Shown: positions 9,015-17,182 of the stretch, one piece after another | Layout: each line of letters begins with the position of its first letter | Position numbering within the stretch: position 1 is the first letter of the stretch | Assembly: GCA_944381435.1 (NCBI GenBank) | Contig: CALWLD010000001.1 | Coordinates: forward strand, 124,001 to 188,000 | DNA from: an uncultured Clostridia bacterium | GTDB lineage: Bacteria; Bacillota; Clostridia; Lachnospirales; CAG-274 | Length of the DNA: 64,000 nt | Direction: 5' to 3' | Program-made: the position numbers and the translations under genes | The notes under the pieces: model-generated | Databases searched by the model: none | The model's input: only the letters and a program-made list of their open reading frames with translations | What the model was told of the DNA's origin: nothing

Positions 9015-9681
9015 TTATAACCAACCTTTCTATATTCTTTGTTTTATAACAAATAGCTACGCCATCACCTATTGTTAAAATAGATGTATCTAGCCCATCG
9101 TTATGAGTTATTTCATATAAAAAATCATTTAATCTGTAATGTATGGTGCGTTGCCTTTTTACAATTTCCTCTTTAGGTTTAGCCACATCACCGTTTTGTA
9201 AAATATCATCAGCAATTATGATACCACCTATTTTTAAAAGACGATAAACATCAGGAAGGATATTAATATATTGTCCTTTGCCTGCGTCCATAAATATAAC
9301 GTCATATTCATCATTTAATGTTTTTAAAACTTCGTTAGCATCGCCTTCTATAAGCTCTATTTTGTCATCAAGCCCAAGCTCTTTTATGTTAGCTTTTGCT
9401 TTTTCTATCATAACAGGGTAACGCTCTATGGTTGTAACTTTGCCACCTTCTTGTAAAAAACCAGACATAAAGCTAGAAGAAAAGCCAACAGCACAGCCTA
9501 TCTCTAATATCTTTTTAGGCTTTTTTATAGATAACAAAACAGATATAAGCCTAACTACATCATTAGGTATAATAGGCACACCTTCTTTGTAAGATTTTTC
9601 TTGTAGCTTGCCTAAAGCTCCGTTTACCTTAGGCATTAAATTGTTAAGGTATAAATCTAAATTTTCATCTATTAAAGCCAT
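8995..9681 (-). CDS. trmR: tRNA 5-hydroxyuridine methyltransferase TrmR (YrrM-type O-methyltransferase)
   Basis: A 228-residue class I SAM-dependent O-methyltransferase. ILEIGCAVGFSSSFM is the SAM-binding motif I, TTIERYPVMIEKAK the acidic motif II, and DVIFMDAGKGQY the post-motif with a metal-binding aspartate, as in the COMT-like family. Bacillus YrrM/TrmR methylates 5-hydroxyuridine 34 to 5-methoxyuridine in tRNA. Sandwiched between mltG (20 bp upstream) and trhP (20-nt overlap), it would act on the product of TrhP, giving a two-step wobble modification from one operon. Generic catechol methyltransferase annotation is possible but less informative. Confidence 0.88.
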   Translation of the reverse strand: MALIDENLDLYLNNLMPKVNGALGKLQEKSYKEGVPIIPNDVVRLISVLLSIKKPKKILEIGCAVGFSSSFMSGFLQEGGKVTTIERYPVMIEKAKANIKELGLDDKIELIEGDANEVLKTLNDEYDVIFMDAGKGQYINILPDVYRLLKIGGIIIADDILQNGDVAKPKEEIVKRQRTIHYRLNDFLYEITHNDGLDTSILTIGDGVAICYKTKNIERLVINEQKES

Positions 9682-9701
9682 AATTTTACTCCTTTTAAAA
9701 T

Positions 9702-10790
9702 TTAATCAAATTTTTTAATATATTTTTCTTTTGCTTCTAAAAATTCGTTATAGTCGTTAGTAAAAAAATGCTCTCCTGTAGCATCATCTTTTACTACATA
9801 ATATAAATAATCTGTATCTGCAGGGTTTAAAACAGCTTTTATTGTATCTATGCTAGGGTTAGATATAGGACCGATAGGTAAGCCATCTATATAATATGTG
9901 TTATAAGGAGATTCTATCTTTGTGTCAGAAATTAAGGTTCTATCGCTATGTTCTCCTTTGGCATATAAAACTGTAGCGTCCATTTGAAGTTTTATGCCTT
10001 TTTCAAGCCTGTTATATACAACAGATGCAACGATAGATTTTTCAGGGGAATACCTTACCTCACGTTCTACGATAGATGCAATTGTAACAACTTCATCTGT
10101 AGTAAGGTTTAAGCTTTCTGCCTTTTTATATAAATCTTCTGTATAAAGCTCATCAAATCTTCTTAAAAGCCTATTAACTATATCTTCTGCCGTGTCGTTT
10201 TCAGATAAAAAGTAAGTATCAGGGTATAGATAGCCTTCAAGCTTACTTTTTCTTGCTTCATCTGTTGGCAAATCTTTTAAAAATTTATAGTCATAGCTAA
10301 TGTTATTACAAGCGTTTATAAATTCATCATAGGTTACAATGCCCATATCATCAAGGTTTCTTGCTATATCTTCTTGAGTTTCTCCTTCTTTTACCAACAG
10401 CTTTAACTGTTCGCTTTGCCCTGTAGATTGAAGGGTGTTTATTATTTCTTCATAGCTCATTGATGTATTTAAGATAAAATCTCCTGCTTTAAAGTTTTTT
10501 GTTACACCATCATTTTTAGCTTTTAAATAGAAAAATAAAGCATTATCAACTATATTGGCATCTTCTAAAGCATAGCTTATCTCTTTAGGGCTTGTGTTCA
10601 TTTTTATAGATATATTTACATCTGTTCCCTTATCATTATCAGCTTTTATACCACCATTTACATATAAGCTATAATATTTATAGCCTAATATGGAGGCAGA
10701 TACAATAAAGATTAATATTAAAGATAAAATAATAATAGGTGCTTTTTTTACTCTTCTTCTTTTTTTCTTTTTATTTGTTTTTTTACCCAT
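9702..10790 (-). CDS. mltG: Endolytic murein transglycosylase MltG
   Basis: A 362-residue YceG-family protein. A very basic cytoplasmic start (about residues 1-17) precedes one membrane helix (PIIILSLILIFIVSASILG), then a LysM-like segment and the catalytic domain with the active-site glutamate in ASIVEREV, followed by LQMDATVLYAKG and SPYNTYYIDGLPIGPISNP. MltG cleaves nascent glycan strands and helps set their length. It is the first gene of the mltG-trmR-trhP operon, as in Bacillus (yrrL). Slightly longer N-terminus than E. coli MltG owing to the lysine/arginine-rich leader. Confidence 0.95.
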   Translation of the reverse strand: MGKKTNKKKKRRRVKKAPIIILSLILIFIVSASILGYKYYSLYVNGGIKADNDKGTDVNISIKMNTSPKEISYALEDANIVDNALFFYLKAKNDGVTKNFKAGDFILNTSMSYEEIINTLQSTGQSEQLKLLVKEGETQEDIARNLDDMGIVTYDEFINACNNISYDYKFLKDLPTDEARKSKLEGYLYPDTYFLSENDTAEDIVNRLLRRFDELYTEDLYKKAESLNLTTDEVVTIASIVEREVRYSPEKSIVASVVYNRLEKGIKLQMDATVLYAKGEHSDRTLISDTKIESPYNTYYIDGLPIGPISNPSIDTIKAVLNPADTDYLYYVVKDDATGEHFFTNDYNEFLEAKEKYIKKFD

Positions 10791-11027
10791 AGGTTTAACC
10801 CTTTCTATAATTATACATTATAATACAAATTTTAATTGAAATAAAAAATTTATCGCAACAAGCATATATAAGAAAAAATGATTTTATACTTTGTATAAAT
10901 TTAAGGTATAAAAATATTAAAAATTTAATTTTAAATATCTTTGCCCATTTTGATTTTAACATAGCATATTTATTATATCAAGTGTTTTTAACAATTCCTA
11001 TTTTTTTTATAGATTTTTAATATGCAC
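10791..11027. other. Divergent intergenic region mltG / ecfA
   Basis: AT-rich spacer with no plausible gene. It should hold the minus-strand promoter of the mltG operon, which I could not fix. The plus-strand promoter for ecfA lies at its right end (11028-11055). Confidence 0.4.
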
Positions 11028-11055
11028 TTGTTTTTTGTTAGCTATATGCTATAAT
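11028..11055 (+). promoter_or_regulatory. Sigma-A promoter of ecfA-ecfT-truA
   Basis: TTGTTT (11028-11033), a 16-nt spacer and TATAAT (11050-11055). The -10 is of the extended type (TGCTATAAT). Start of translation is 35 bp downstream with AGGAGGG as ribosome binding site. Confidence 0.75.
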
Positions 11056-11089
11056 GTTATAGTAAAATATATAGGCAGGAGGGTTATTT

Positions 11090-12832
11090 ATGAAGTTTAT
11101 ACAGATTGAAAACCTATCTTATGAGTATGTTTCTTATAACCAAGAAACAAATGAGAAAACGGGATATAAAGCACTAGATAACGTTACCCTTGATATAGAG
11201 CAAGGTAGCTTTGTAGCTATACTTGGGCATAATGGTTCAGGCAAATCTACATTAGCAAAGCATCTAAGCGGTATATTAAAAGGCACTAGCGGTGAGGTGC
11301 TAGTAGATAATATGTCTACAAATGATGACAGCAATATATGGGATATAAGAAAAACAGTTGGAACAGTTTTTCAAAACCCAGATAACCAGCTCGTGGCAAC
11401 CATTGTAGAAGATGACATTGCCTTTGGCCCTGAAAACCTTGGCATAGAGCGAGAAGAAATCAAAAAAAGGATAGATTTAGCCTTAAAGGCAGTTAGTATG
11501 GAAGATTTTAGATATAGCCAAACATCAAGCTTATCTGGTGGGCAAAAGCAACGTGTTGCTATAGCAGGTATACTTGCTATAGAGCCTAAGTGTATAGTGC
11601 TGGACGAGCCAACGGCTATGCTAGACCCAAAGGGTAGAAAAGAAGTTATAGAAACTATAAAAAGACTTAACAAAGAAAAAGGCATAACAATAGTTTTAAT
11701 AACTCATTATATGGAAGAGGTAATAGATGCAGATAGGCTAATTATTATGGAAAAAGGCAAAGTTGCCTTAGATGATACCCCTTTAAATGTATTTAAAAAT
11801 GTAGAACAAATAAAAGCTTTTAAGCTAGATGTGCCAGAGGCTATGGAGATAGCTTATAAGCTTAATAAAAAAGGTAATAAAATACCTAATGATAGTTTAT
11901 CTATAGAAGGTTTAGCAAAAAATCTTTTAAACATAGGCTTTGAGGAAGATTTATACCAAAACATAGAAAATACAGAAAGAGGCAGTGATGAAATAATAAG
12001 GCTTGAAAATATATCACATATTTATAACAAAGATACTGTTTTTGAGAAAAAAGCACTAGATAATATAAATCTAACCATAAATAAAGATGACTTTTTAGGC
12101 ATAATAGGGCATACAGGCTCAGGAAAATCTACCCTTATACAAATTTTTAACACCCTTATAAAAGCTAGCTTTGGAAATTTATATATAAACAGAGAAGAAA
12201 TATATAAATCTAGCAGACCTTTAAAAGATATAAGGCAAAAAATAGGTGTTGTTTTTCAATATCCAGAATATCAACTTTTTGAAGAAACAGTTTATAAAGA
12301 TGTTGCCTTTGCACCTACAAATATGGGGCTTGATAAAGATGAAATAGATAAAAGGGTAAAAGAAGCATTAGATTTAGTATTTATAGATGAAAGCTATTAT
12401 AACAAATCTCCTTTTGAGCTATCGGGAGGAGAAAAAAGAAGGGTTGCTATAGCAGGTATTCTTGCTATGAAGCCAGATGTTTTAGTTTTTGATGAGCTAA
12501 CGGCAGGGCTAGACCCTTTTGGTAGAGAAGAAATGCTTTATCAAATAAAAAATATGAAAGATACAACAATAGTTTTAGTATCTCATAGTATGGACGATGT
12601 ATCTAAAACTTGTAATAAGGTTGTTGTTTTAAACAAAGGAAACATAGTTTTAAATGATATAGTAACAAAAGTTTTTCAAAATGGTGATATGTTAGAAGAA
12701 ATAGGGCTTGATATACCAAAATGTAGCAAGCTATTTCATCTTTTAAACCAAAATGGCTATAACTTTAACACAAATATATTTAACATAGATACCTGTGTTG
12801 AAGTTTTACACAAAACTTTGAAAAAATGTTAA
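11090..12832 (+). CDS. Energy-coupling factor transporter ATPase, EcfA1-EcfA2 fusion
   Basis: A 580-residue protein with two complete ABC ATPase domains in one continuous frame. The first (about residues 1-245) has Walker A GHNGSGKST near residue 46, signature LSGGQKQR and Walker B CIVLDEPTAML. The second (about 302-580) has GHTGSGKST near residue 340, LSGGEKRR and LVFDELTAGLDP. In most Firmicutes these are two genes, ecfA1 and ecfA2, next to ecfT. Here they are joined by a linker of about 50 residues. The product would power the shared ECF module that imports vitamins through interchangeable S components. No S-component gene is in the window. Confidence 0.93.
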   Translation: MKFIQIENLSYEYVSYNQETNEKTGYKALDNVTLDIEQGSFVAILGHNGSGKSTLAKHLSGILKGTSGEVLVDNMSTNDDSNIWDIRKTVGTVFQNPDNQLVATIVEDDIAFGPENLGIEREEIKKRIDLALKAVSMEDFRYSQTSSLSGGQKQRVAIAGILAIEPKCIVLDEPTAMLDPKGRKEVIETIKRLNKEKGITIVLITHYMEEVIDADRLIIMEKGKVALDDTPLNVFKNVEQIKAFKLDVPEAMEIAYKLNKKGNKIPNDSLSIEGLAKNLLNIGFEEDLYQNIENTERGSDEIIRLENISHIYNKDTVFEKKALDNINLTINKDDFLGIIGHTGSGKSTLIQIFNTLIKASFGNLYINREEIYKSSRPLKDIRQKIGVVFQYPEYQLFEETVYKDVAFAPTNMGLDKDEIDKRVKEALDLVFIDESYYNKSPFELSGGEKRRVAIAGILAMKPDVLVFDELTAGLDPFGREEMLYQIKNMKDTTIVLVSHSMDDVSKTCNKVVVLNKGNIVLNDIVTKVFQNGDMLEEIGLDIPKCSKLFHLLNQNGYNFNTNIFNIDTCVEVLHKTLKKC

Positions 12833-12973
12833 TAAATCTGTTTAAAACATAAAAAAATATAAACATTTTATCAACAAAACCTTGAAAATATCAATATTTT
12901 ACCTTTATGTTAATATGTTGATAACTTGTTTATAACTTACTAATTTTATAAGAATTTGAAAGGATAATATACT

Positions 12974-13777
12974 ATGAATAGTTCTTTAGGACAGTTTTAC
13001 CCTACAGGCTCTGTTATACATAATTTAGATGCTAGGGTAAAGATTATATTAACTTTATGCTTTTTAACCTTTGTATTTATATCTAAAACTTTTATAGGCA
13101 ATTTTGTATCTTTGTTTTTTCTTTTATTTGTTATATATTTATCTAAAATACCTTTAAAGGTAATTTTTAAAAGCTTTAAAGGCATTATGTTTTTGTTGAT
13201 TTTTACACTTATAGCAAATATGTTTTTTAACCAAACAGGAGCTGTTATTTTTAGCTTAGGCTTTATAAAAATAACAACAGGAGGTATTTTATATTCTGCT
13301 CAAATGGTGTTTAGGTTAGCTATATTAATTGTTGCATCTTTTATGCTAACTTTTACAACAAGCACATTAGATTTTGCCGATGGTTTGGAGGTTTTGTTAA
13401 GACCTCTTAAAAAGATAAAGTTTCCTTCTCACGAAATAGCTATGATAGTAACTATAGCCCTTAGGTTTATACCAACTATATTAGAAGAGCTTGAAAAAAT
13501 AAAAAAAGCCCAAATGTCTAGAGGGGCAGATTTTGAAACAGGAAGTGTAATAAAAAGAGTTAAAAATTATATCCCTATATTAATTCCTCTTTTTATATCT
13601 TCTTTAAAAAGGGCAGATGAGCTAGCTATAGCTATGGAGGCTAGGTGCTATCGTGGAGATATAAATAGGACAAGGTTAAAAGTTTTAAAAACTAATAAAA
13701 ACGATTATATAGCAATTAGCTTTTTGATTTTGTATTTAATAACAATTTTGTTGGTAAGATTTACTATTGAGGTATAA
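12974..13777 (+). CDS. ecfT: Energy-coupling factor transporter transmembrane protein EcfT
   Basis: A 267-residue integral membrane protein with five to six predicted helices. The two coupling motifs that dock on the ATPases are visible: MSRGADFETGS (near residue 178) and MEARCYRGD (near residue 220). The N-terminus (GSVIHNLDARVKII) is the family's typical start. Lies 141 bp after the fused EcfA gene and 1 bp before truA, so one ECF core module is encoded here. A ribosome binding site GAAAGGA precedes the ATG. Confidence 0.95.
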   Translation: MNSSLGQFYPTGSVIHNLDARVKIILTLCFLTFVFISKTFIGNFVSLFFLLFVIYLSKIPLKVIFKSFKGIMFLLIFTLIANMFFNQTGAVIFSLGFIKITTGGILYSAQMVFRLAILIVASFMLTFTTSTLDFADGLEVLLRPLKKIKFPSHEIAMIVTIALRFIPTILEELEKIKKAQMSRGADFETGSVIKRVKNYIPILIPLFISSLKRADELAIAMEARCYRGDINRTRLKVLKTNKNDYIAISFLILYLITILLVRFTIEV

Positions 13778-13778
13778 T

Positions 13779-14525
13779 ATGGAAGATAAAAATATTTTGC
13801 TAACTATCGCCTATGATGGCACAAACTATTTTGGTTGGCAAAGACAAGAAAATGAAATAACTATACAAGGAGAGGTTGAAAAGGCCTTATCAAGCCTTTT
13901 TAACCAAGATATAACAATAAGAGGGGCAAGCAGAACGGATACAGGGGTGCACGCTTTGTGCCAGCTTGCCCTTTTAAAGCATAAAACAACAATACCTATA
14001 GAAAGGCTTCCTCTTGCAATAAATGCTCATTTAAACACAAAGGAAATTGTAATAACAAATGCTACTTATGTAGATGATAGCTTTCACCCACAAAATAGCG
14101 TTTATAAAAAAACTTATCAATACAAAATATATAATGCACCCTTTTTAAACCCTTTAATGAGAAACTATGCTTATTTTGTGCATAAGTCTTTAGATATCCA
14201 GAAAATGAAAGAGGCTTGTAAATATTTTTTAGGTGAAAAAGATTTTAAGGCTTTTTGTGCATCAGGAAGTACTGCAAAAACAACAGTAAGAGAAATTTAT
14301 GATTTACAAGTTATAAAGCAAGATGATACAGTTACAATAGAAATAACAGGAAATGGCTTTTTGTATAATATGGTTAGAATAATAACAGGTACATTAATAG
14401 ACGTTGGGCATAACAAAATAAAGCCTGAACATATAGAAAATATTATTTTATCTAAAGATAGGCAAAAGGCAGGTAAGACAGTAAGCCCTTGTGGGCTAGT
14501 TTTATATAAAATATATTATAAATAA
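13779..14525 (+). CDS. truA: tRNA pseudouridine(38-40) synthase TruA
   Basis: A 248-residue enzyme that isomerises uridines 38-40 in the anticodon stem of tRNAs. The catalytic aspartate is in GASRTDTGVHA near residue 52, and AYDGTNYFGWQRQ opens the protein as usual. The frame extends to a TTG at 13767, but GAGG lies 6 nt before the ATG at 13779, which starts 1 nt after the ecfT stop, so I use 13779. The ecfA-ecfT-truA order is the standard Firmicute one. The ribosomal genes rplM-rpsI that often follow are replaced by a repeat element and the trehalose locus. Confidence 0.96.
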   Translation: MEDKNILLTIAYDGTNYFGWQRQENEITIQGEVEKALSSLFNQDITIRGASRTDTGVHALCQLALLKHKTTIPIERLPLAINAHLNTKEIVITNATYVDDSFHPQNSVYKKTYQYKIYNAPFLNPLMRNYAYFVHKSLDIQKMKEACKYFLGEKDFKAFCASGSTAKTTVREIYDLQVIKQDDTVTIEITGNGFLYNMVRIITGTLIDVGHNKIKPEHIENIILSKDRQKAGKTVSPCGLVLYKIYYK

Positions 14526-14550
14526 TGCTATAGGCTTTGCCTATAGCATT
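14524..14550 (+). terminator. Hairpin after truA, left flank of repeat copy 2
   Basis: Perfect 11-bp inverted repeat AATGCTATAGG / CCTATAGCATT with loop CTTTG, beginning in the truA stop codon region. An identical 27-bp copy is at 14720-14746, on the other side of the repeat element. Downstream sequence is not strongly T-rich, so it may act with the next stem-loop. Confidence 0.6.
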
Positions 14551-14719
14551 TGAGGTTGAAGACAAAGTCTACCACTTTTTTGTAATTATTAGATTTTTTG
14601 CTTTAAGGAAAGGTTTTTGTAATTATCTAAACCCACCCACCGCCCTATGCGGGGACACCCCGCACCCCGTGAGCTATGGCTTAAATTTTTGATAGGTATT
14701 TATTTTGTCTACATTCTGT
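14551..14719. repeat. Dispersed hairpin-rich intergenic repeat, copy 2
   Basis: Left module GAGGTTGAAGACAAAGTC forms an imperfect stem followed by CTTTTTTGTAATT. Then comes AAGGAAAGGTTTTTG (14605), TAATTATCTAAACCCACCC, a GC-rich core and the hairpin GCGGGG-ACA-CCCCGC (14649-14663). The right edge is TATTTTGTCTACA. The unit is bounded by identical 27-bp hairpins. Modules match those of copies 1, 3 and 4. Confidence 0.8.
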
Positions 14720-14746
14720 AATGCTATAGGCTTTGCCTATAGCATT
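14720..14746 (-). terminator. Hairpin after treR, right flank of repeat copy 2
   Basis: Identical to 14524-14550 (11-bp arms, loop CTTTG). It lies 7 bp after the treR stop, so on the minus strand it can serve as that operon's terminator, though the U tract is weak. Confidence 0.55.
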
Positions 14747-14753
14747 TTAAAGT

Positions 14754-15482
14754 TTAAGATATATCAAAAAATGGATTTCTCCTAGCAAAATCTACAAATA
14801 CAAACCTATCTGGCCTATGTCTAGACTCTGTATATTGAAAAATGTTAGTATCTTCTAAATATGTATAGCTTTTTACAACTGCAACTGTGTCATAATCTTT
14901 TAAATCTAAATACATTTTATCTTCTTCTGTGCATTTTTCAACAGTTATTTGTTTTTTAGCATAAGCTATTTTTAATTTTAGCTTGTTTTCTATATATTCG
15001 TATAAAGAGTTTTTGCAAATATCATAAGTTAAATCTTTTACATATTTTTTTAATATAAAATCTTTATCTAGTATAATATTTTCATTGTCTATTTTTCTTG
15101 TTCTATATATTTTCCAAGCAGTTTCATTTTTATTAAAATTAAGATGAGCATATTTATTGCCTTTTATTTCAATACATTCTAAGATTTTTACATCTGTATC
15201 AAAGTCTTTGCCTAACCTTTTTCCAAGCTCCTTAAAGCTAACAACCCCAGATACAGGAAAGGAAAATCTATTTATATCTAAAACAAAGGAGCCTTTTCCT
15301 TGAGCCTTTTGTATATATCCTTCTTGGGTTAATATATTTAAAGATTTTCTTATTGTATCTCTGGATACGTTGTAAGCTTTCATAAGCTCTGTTTCAGAAG
15401 GTAGCAAATCGTTAGGTTTATATTTACCGTTTTTTATATGGTTAGCTAGTTCTTTATATATAGTTAAATACTTATTGCTCAT
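14754..15482 (-). CDS. treR: Trehalose operon repressor TreR (GntR family, UTRA domain)
   Basis: A 242-residue transcription factor. Residues 1-65 are a GntR winged helix (LPSETELMKAYNVSRDTIRK, EGYIQKAQGKGSFV). The rest is a UTRA effector domain with FPVSGVVSFKELGKRLGK, KIDNENIILDKDF and QYTESRHRPDRFVFVDFARR, which closely follow B. subtilis TreR. TreR is released from DNA by trehalose-6-phosphate. It is the last gene of treP-treA-treR, 35 bp after treA, and a matching operator lies before treP. Confidence 0.94.
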   Translation of the reverse strand: MSNKYLTIYKELANHIKNGKYKPNDLLPSETELMKAYNVSRDTIRKSLNILTQEGYIQKAQGKGSFVLDINRFSFPVSGVVSFKELGKRLGKDFDTDVKILECIEIKGNKYAHLNFNKNETAWKIYRTRKIDNENIILDKDFILKKYVKDLTYDICKNSLYEYIENKLKLKIAYAKKQITVEKCTEEDKMYLDLKDYDTVAVVKSYTYLEDTNIFQYTESRHRPDRFVFVDFARRNPFFDIS

Positions 15483-15517
15483 AAAATCACCCTATGTTAT
15501 TTTAGCATATTTTATAA

Positions 15518-17170
15518 TTAGTTTTCAATAAGATATGCTATAGATTCGTAAGGGTTTATTGTCATATTTTCTTCTAAAGGCTTTTCTTCATAGTTAGAAA
15601 TTAAAACTGTGTTTTTGTTTATTAATTCTTTATCTATGGAAATATGCACAGTTTCTCCATAAAAATTATTTATAACTAATAGCTTTTGGTTTTCATATTC
15701 TCTAATATATGCAAAGATTTTATCATTATCTTTTAATATCATTTTAAAGCTACCTTCTGCTATAATAGGATATTCTTTTCTTAGTTTTATTAATTTTTTA
15801 TAATGATAAAAGACAGAGTTTTTGTCATTAAGTGCATTTTTAGCGTTTATTTCTTTGTAGTTATCAGAAACAGGTATCCACGGTGTACCTGTTGTAAAGC
15901 CAGCATTTTTGCTATCGTCCCATTGTATAGGGGTTCTAGAATTATCTCGAGATTTAGATTTTAATATATTAAGGATAGTTTCTTCATCTGTTCCTTTAGA
16001 TTTTAATATATTATAGTAGTTTATGCTTTCCACATCTCTATATTTATCAATAGTGTTAAAATAAGGGTTTGTCATTCCTATTTCTTCTCCTTGATAAATA
16101 TAAGGTGTGCCTCTTAAAAGGTGTATTGTTGTAGCTAACATTTTAGCACTTTCTATAGGGTAGGCTTTATCGTTTCCAAATCTTGATAAGGCACGAGGTT
16201 GGTCGTGGTTACACATAAAGGTTGCGCTCCAACCACCGCCTTTTTCCATACCAACTTGCCAATCTTCAAATATTTTTTTAAGCATCATAAAGTCAAAGTC
16301 CATTAAAGTCCATTTATCCCCGTCTTTATAGTCTACTTTTAAATGATGAAAATTAAATACCATAGAAAGCTCATTTTCTTTAGGGTTTGAATATTTAATA
16401 CAGTTTTCTATAGATGTAGAAGACATTTCTCCAACTGTAACTATGTTATCATATTTTCCAAAGGTATTTTTATTAAGCTCTTTTAAATATTTGTGTATGT
16501 TAATACCATCTGTGTAAAATCTTCTACCATCGCCTATGTTATCATCTTCAAATACCTCTGGCTTAGATATTAAATTTATAACATCTAGCCTAAAGCCTTT
16601 TACCCCTTTTTCAAGCCAAAAATTAGCTACTTTAAATATTTCTTCTCTTACTTCTTCGTTATCCCAGTTTAAATCTCCTTGAGTTGTATCAAATAAATGT
16701 AGGTAATATTCGTCAAATTTTTCTACATATTCCCAAGCAGAACCACCAAATTTAGAAATCCAGTTAGTAGGCGCTTTGCCGTTTTTACCTTTTTTAAATA
16801 TATAGAAATTTTTGTACTTGTTATCACCTTTTATTGCATTTTTAAACCAAATATGCTCTGTAGATGTATGATTAAAAACCATATCAAGCATTATATCAAT
16901 GTTTCTAGCTTTAGCTTCTTTAACAAGATTTTCAAAATCTTCCATTGTGCCAAAAAGCTCATCTATGTTGTAATAGTCTGATATGTCATATCCATTATCA
17001 TTTTGAGGTGATTTATAAAAAGGGGTAAGCCATATATAATCTACGCCTAGCTCTTTTAAGTAATCTAATTTTTGAATAATACCTTTTAAATCTCCGATGC
17101 CATCTCCGTTTGAATCGTTAAAAGATTTAGGGTAAATTTGATAAACTACACTTTTTTTAAAATCTTTCAT
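15518..17170 (-). CDS. treA: Alpha,alpha-phosphotrehalase (trehalose-6-phosphate hydrolase)
   Basis: A 550-residue cytoplasmic glycoside hydrolase family 13 enzyme that splits trehalose-6-phosphate into glucose and glucose-6-phosphate. GH13 regions are in order: DMVFNHTSTEH, GFRLDVINLIS (nucleophile aspartate), TVGEMSS (acid/base glutamate) and CNHDQPRALSRFG. The start KKSVVYQIYPKSFNDSNGDG and full length match TreA/TreC. Between treP (12 bp upstream) and treR. Context separates it from the closely related oligo-1,6-glucosidases. The ribosome binding site GGGGG lies a few nt before the ATG. Confidence 0.95.
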   Translation of the reverse strand: MKDFKKSVVYQIYPKSFNDSNGDGIGDLKGIIQKLDYLKELGVDYIWLTPFYKSPQNDNGYDISDYYNIDELFGTMEDFENLVKEAKARNIDIMLDMVFNHTSTEHIWFKNAIKGDNKYKNFYIFKKGKNGKAPTNWISKFGGSAWEYVEKFDEYYLHLFDTTQGDLNWDNEEVREEIFKVANFWLEKGVKGFRLDVINLISKPEVFEDDNIGDGRRFYTDGINIHKYLKELNKNTFGKYDNIVTVGEMSSTSIENCIKYSNPKENELSMVFNFHHLKVDYKDGDKWTLMDFDFMMLKKIFEDWQVGMEKGGGWSATFMCNHDQPRALSRFGNDKAYPIESAKMLATTIHLLRGTPYIYQGEEIGMTNPYFNTIDKYRDVESINYYNILKSKGTDEETILNILKSKSRDNSRTPIQWDDSKNAGFTTGTPWIPVSDNYKEINAKNALNDKNSVFYHYKKLIKLRKEYPIIAEGSFKMILKDNDKIFAYIREYENQKLLVINNFYGETVHISIDKELINKNTVLISNYEEKPLEENMTINPYESIAYLIEN

Positions 17171-17182
17171 TTTAAAGCCCCC

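Noticed and set aside
14551-14719. Repeat copies as remnants of a transposase gene
   Set aside because: No frame in any copy encodes more than a few dozen residues and none shows transposase motifs.
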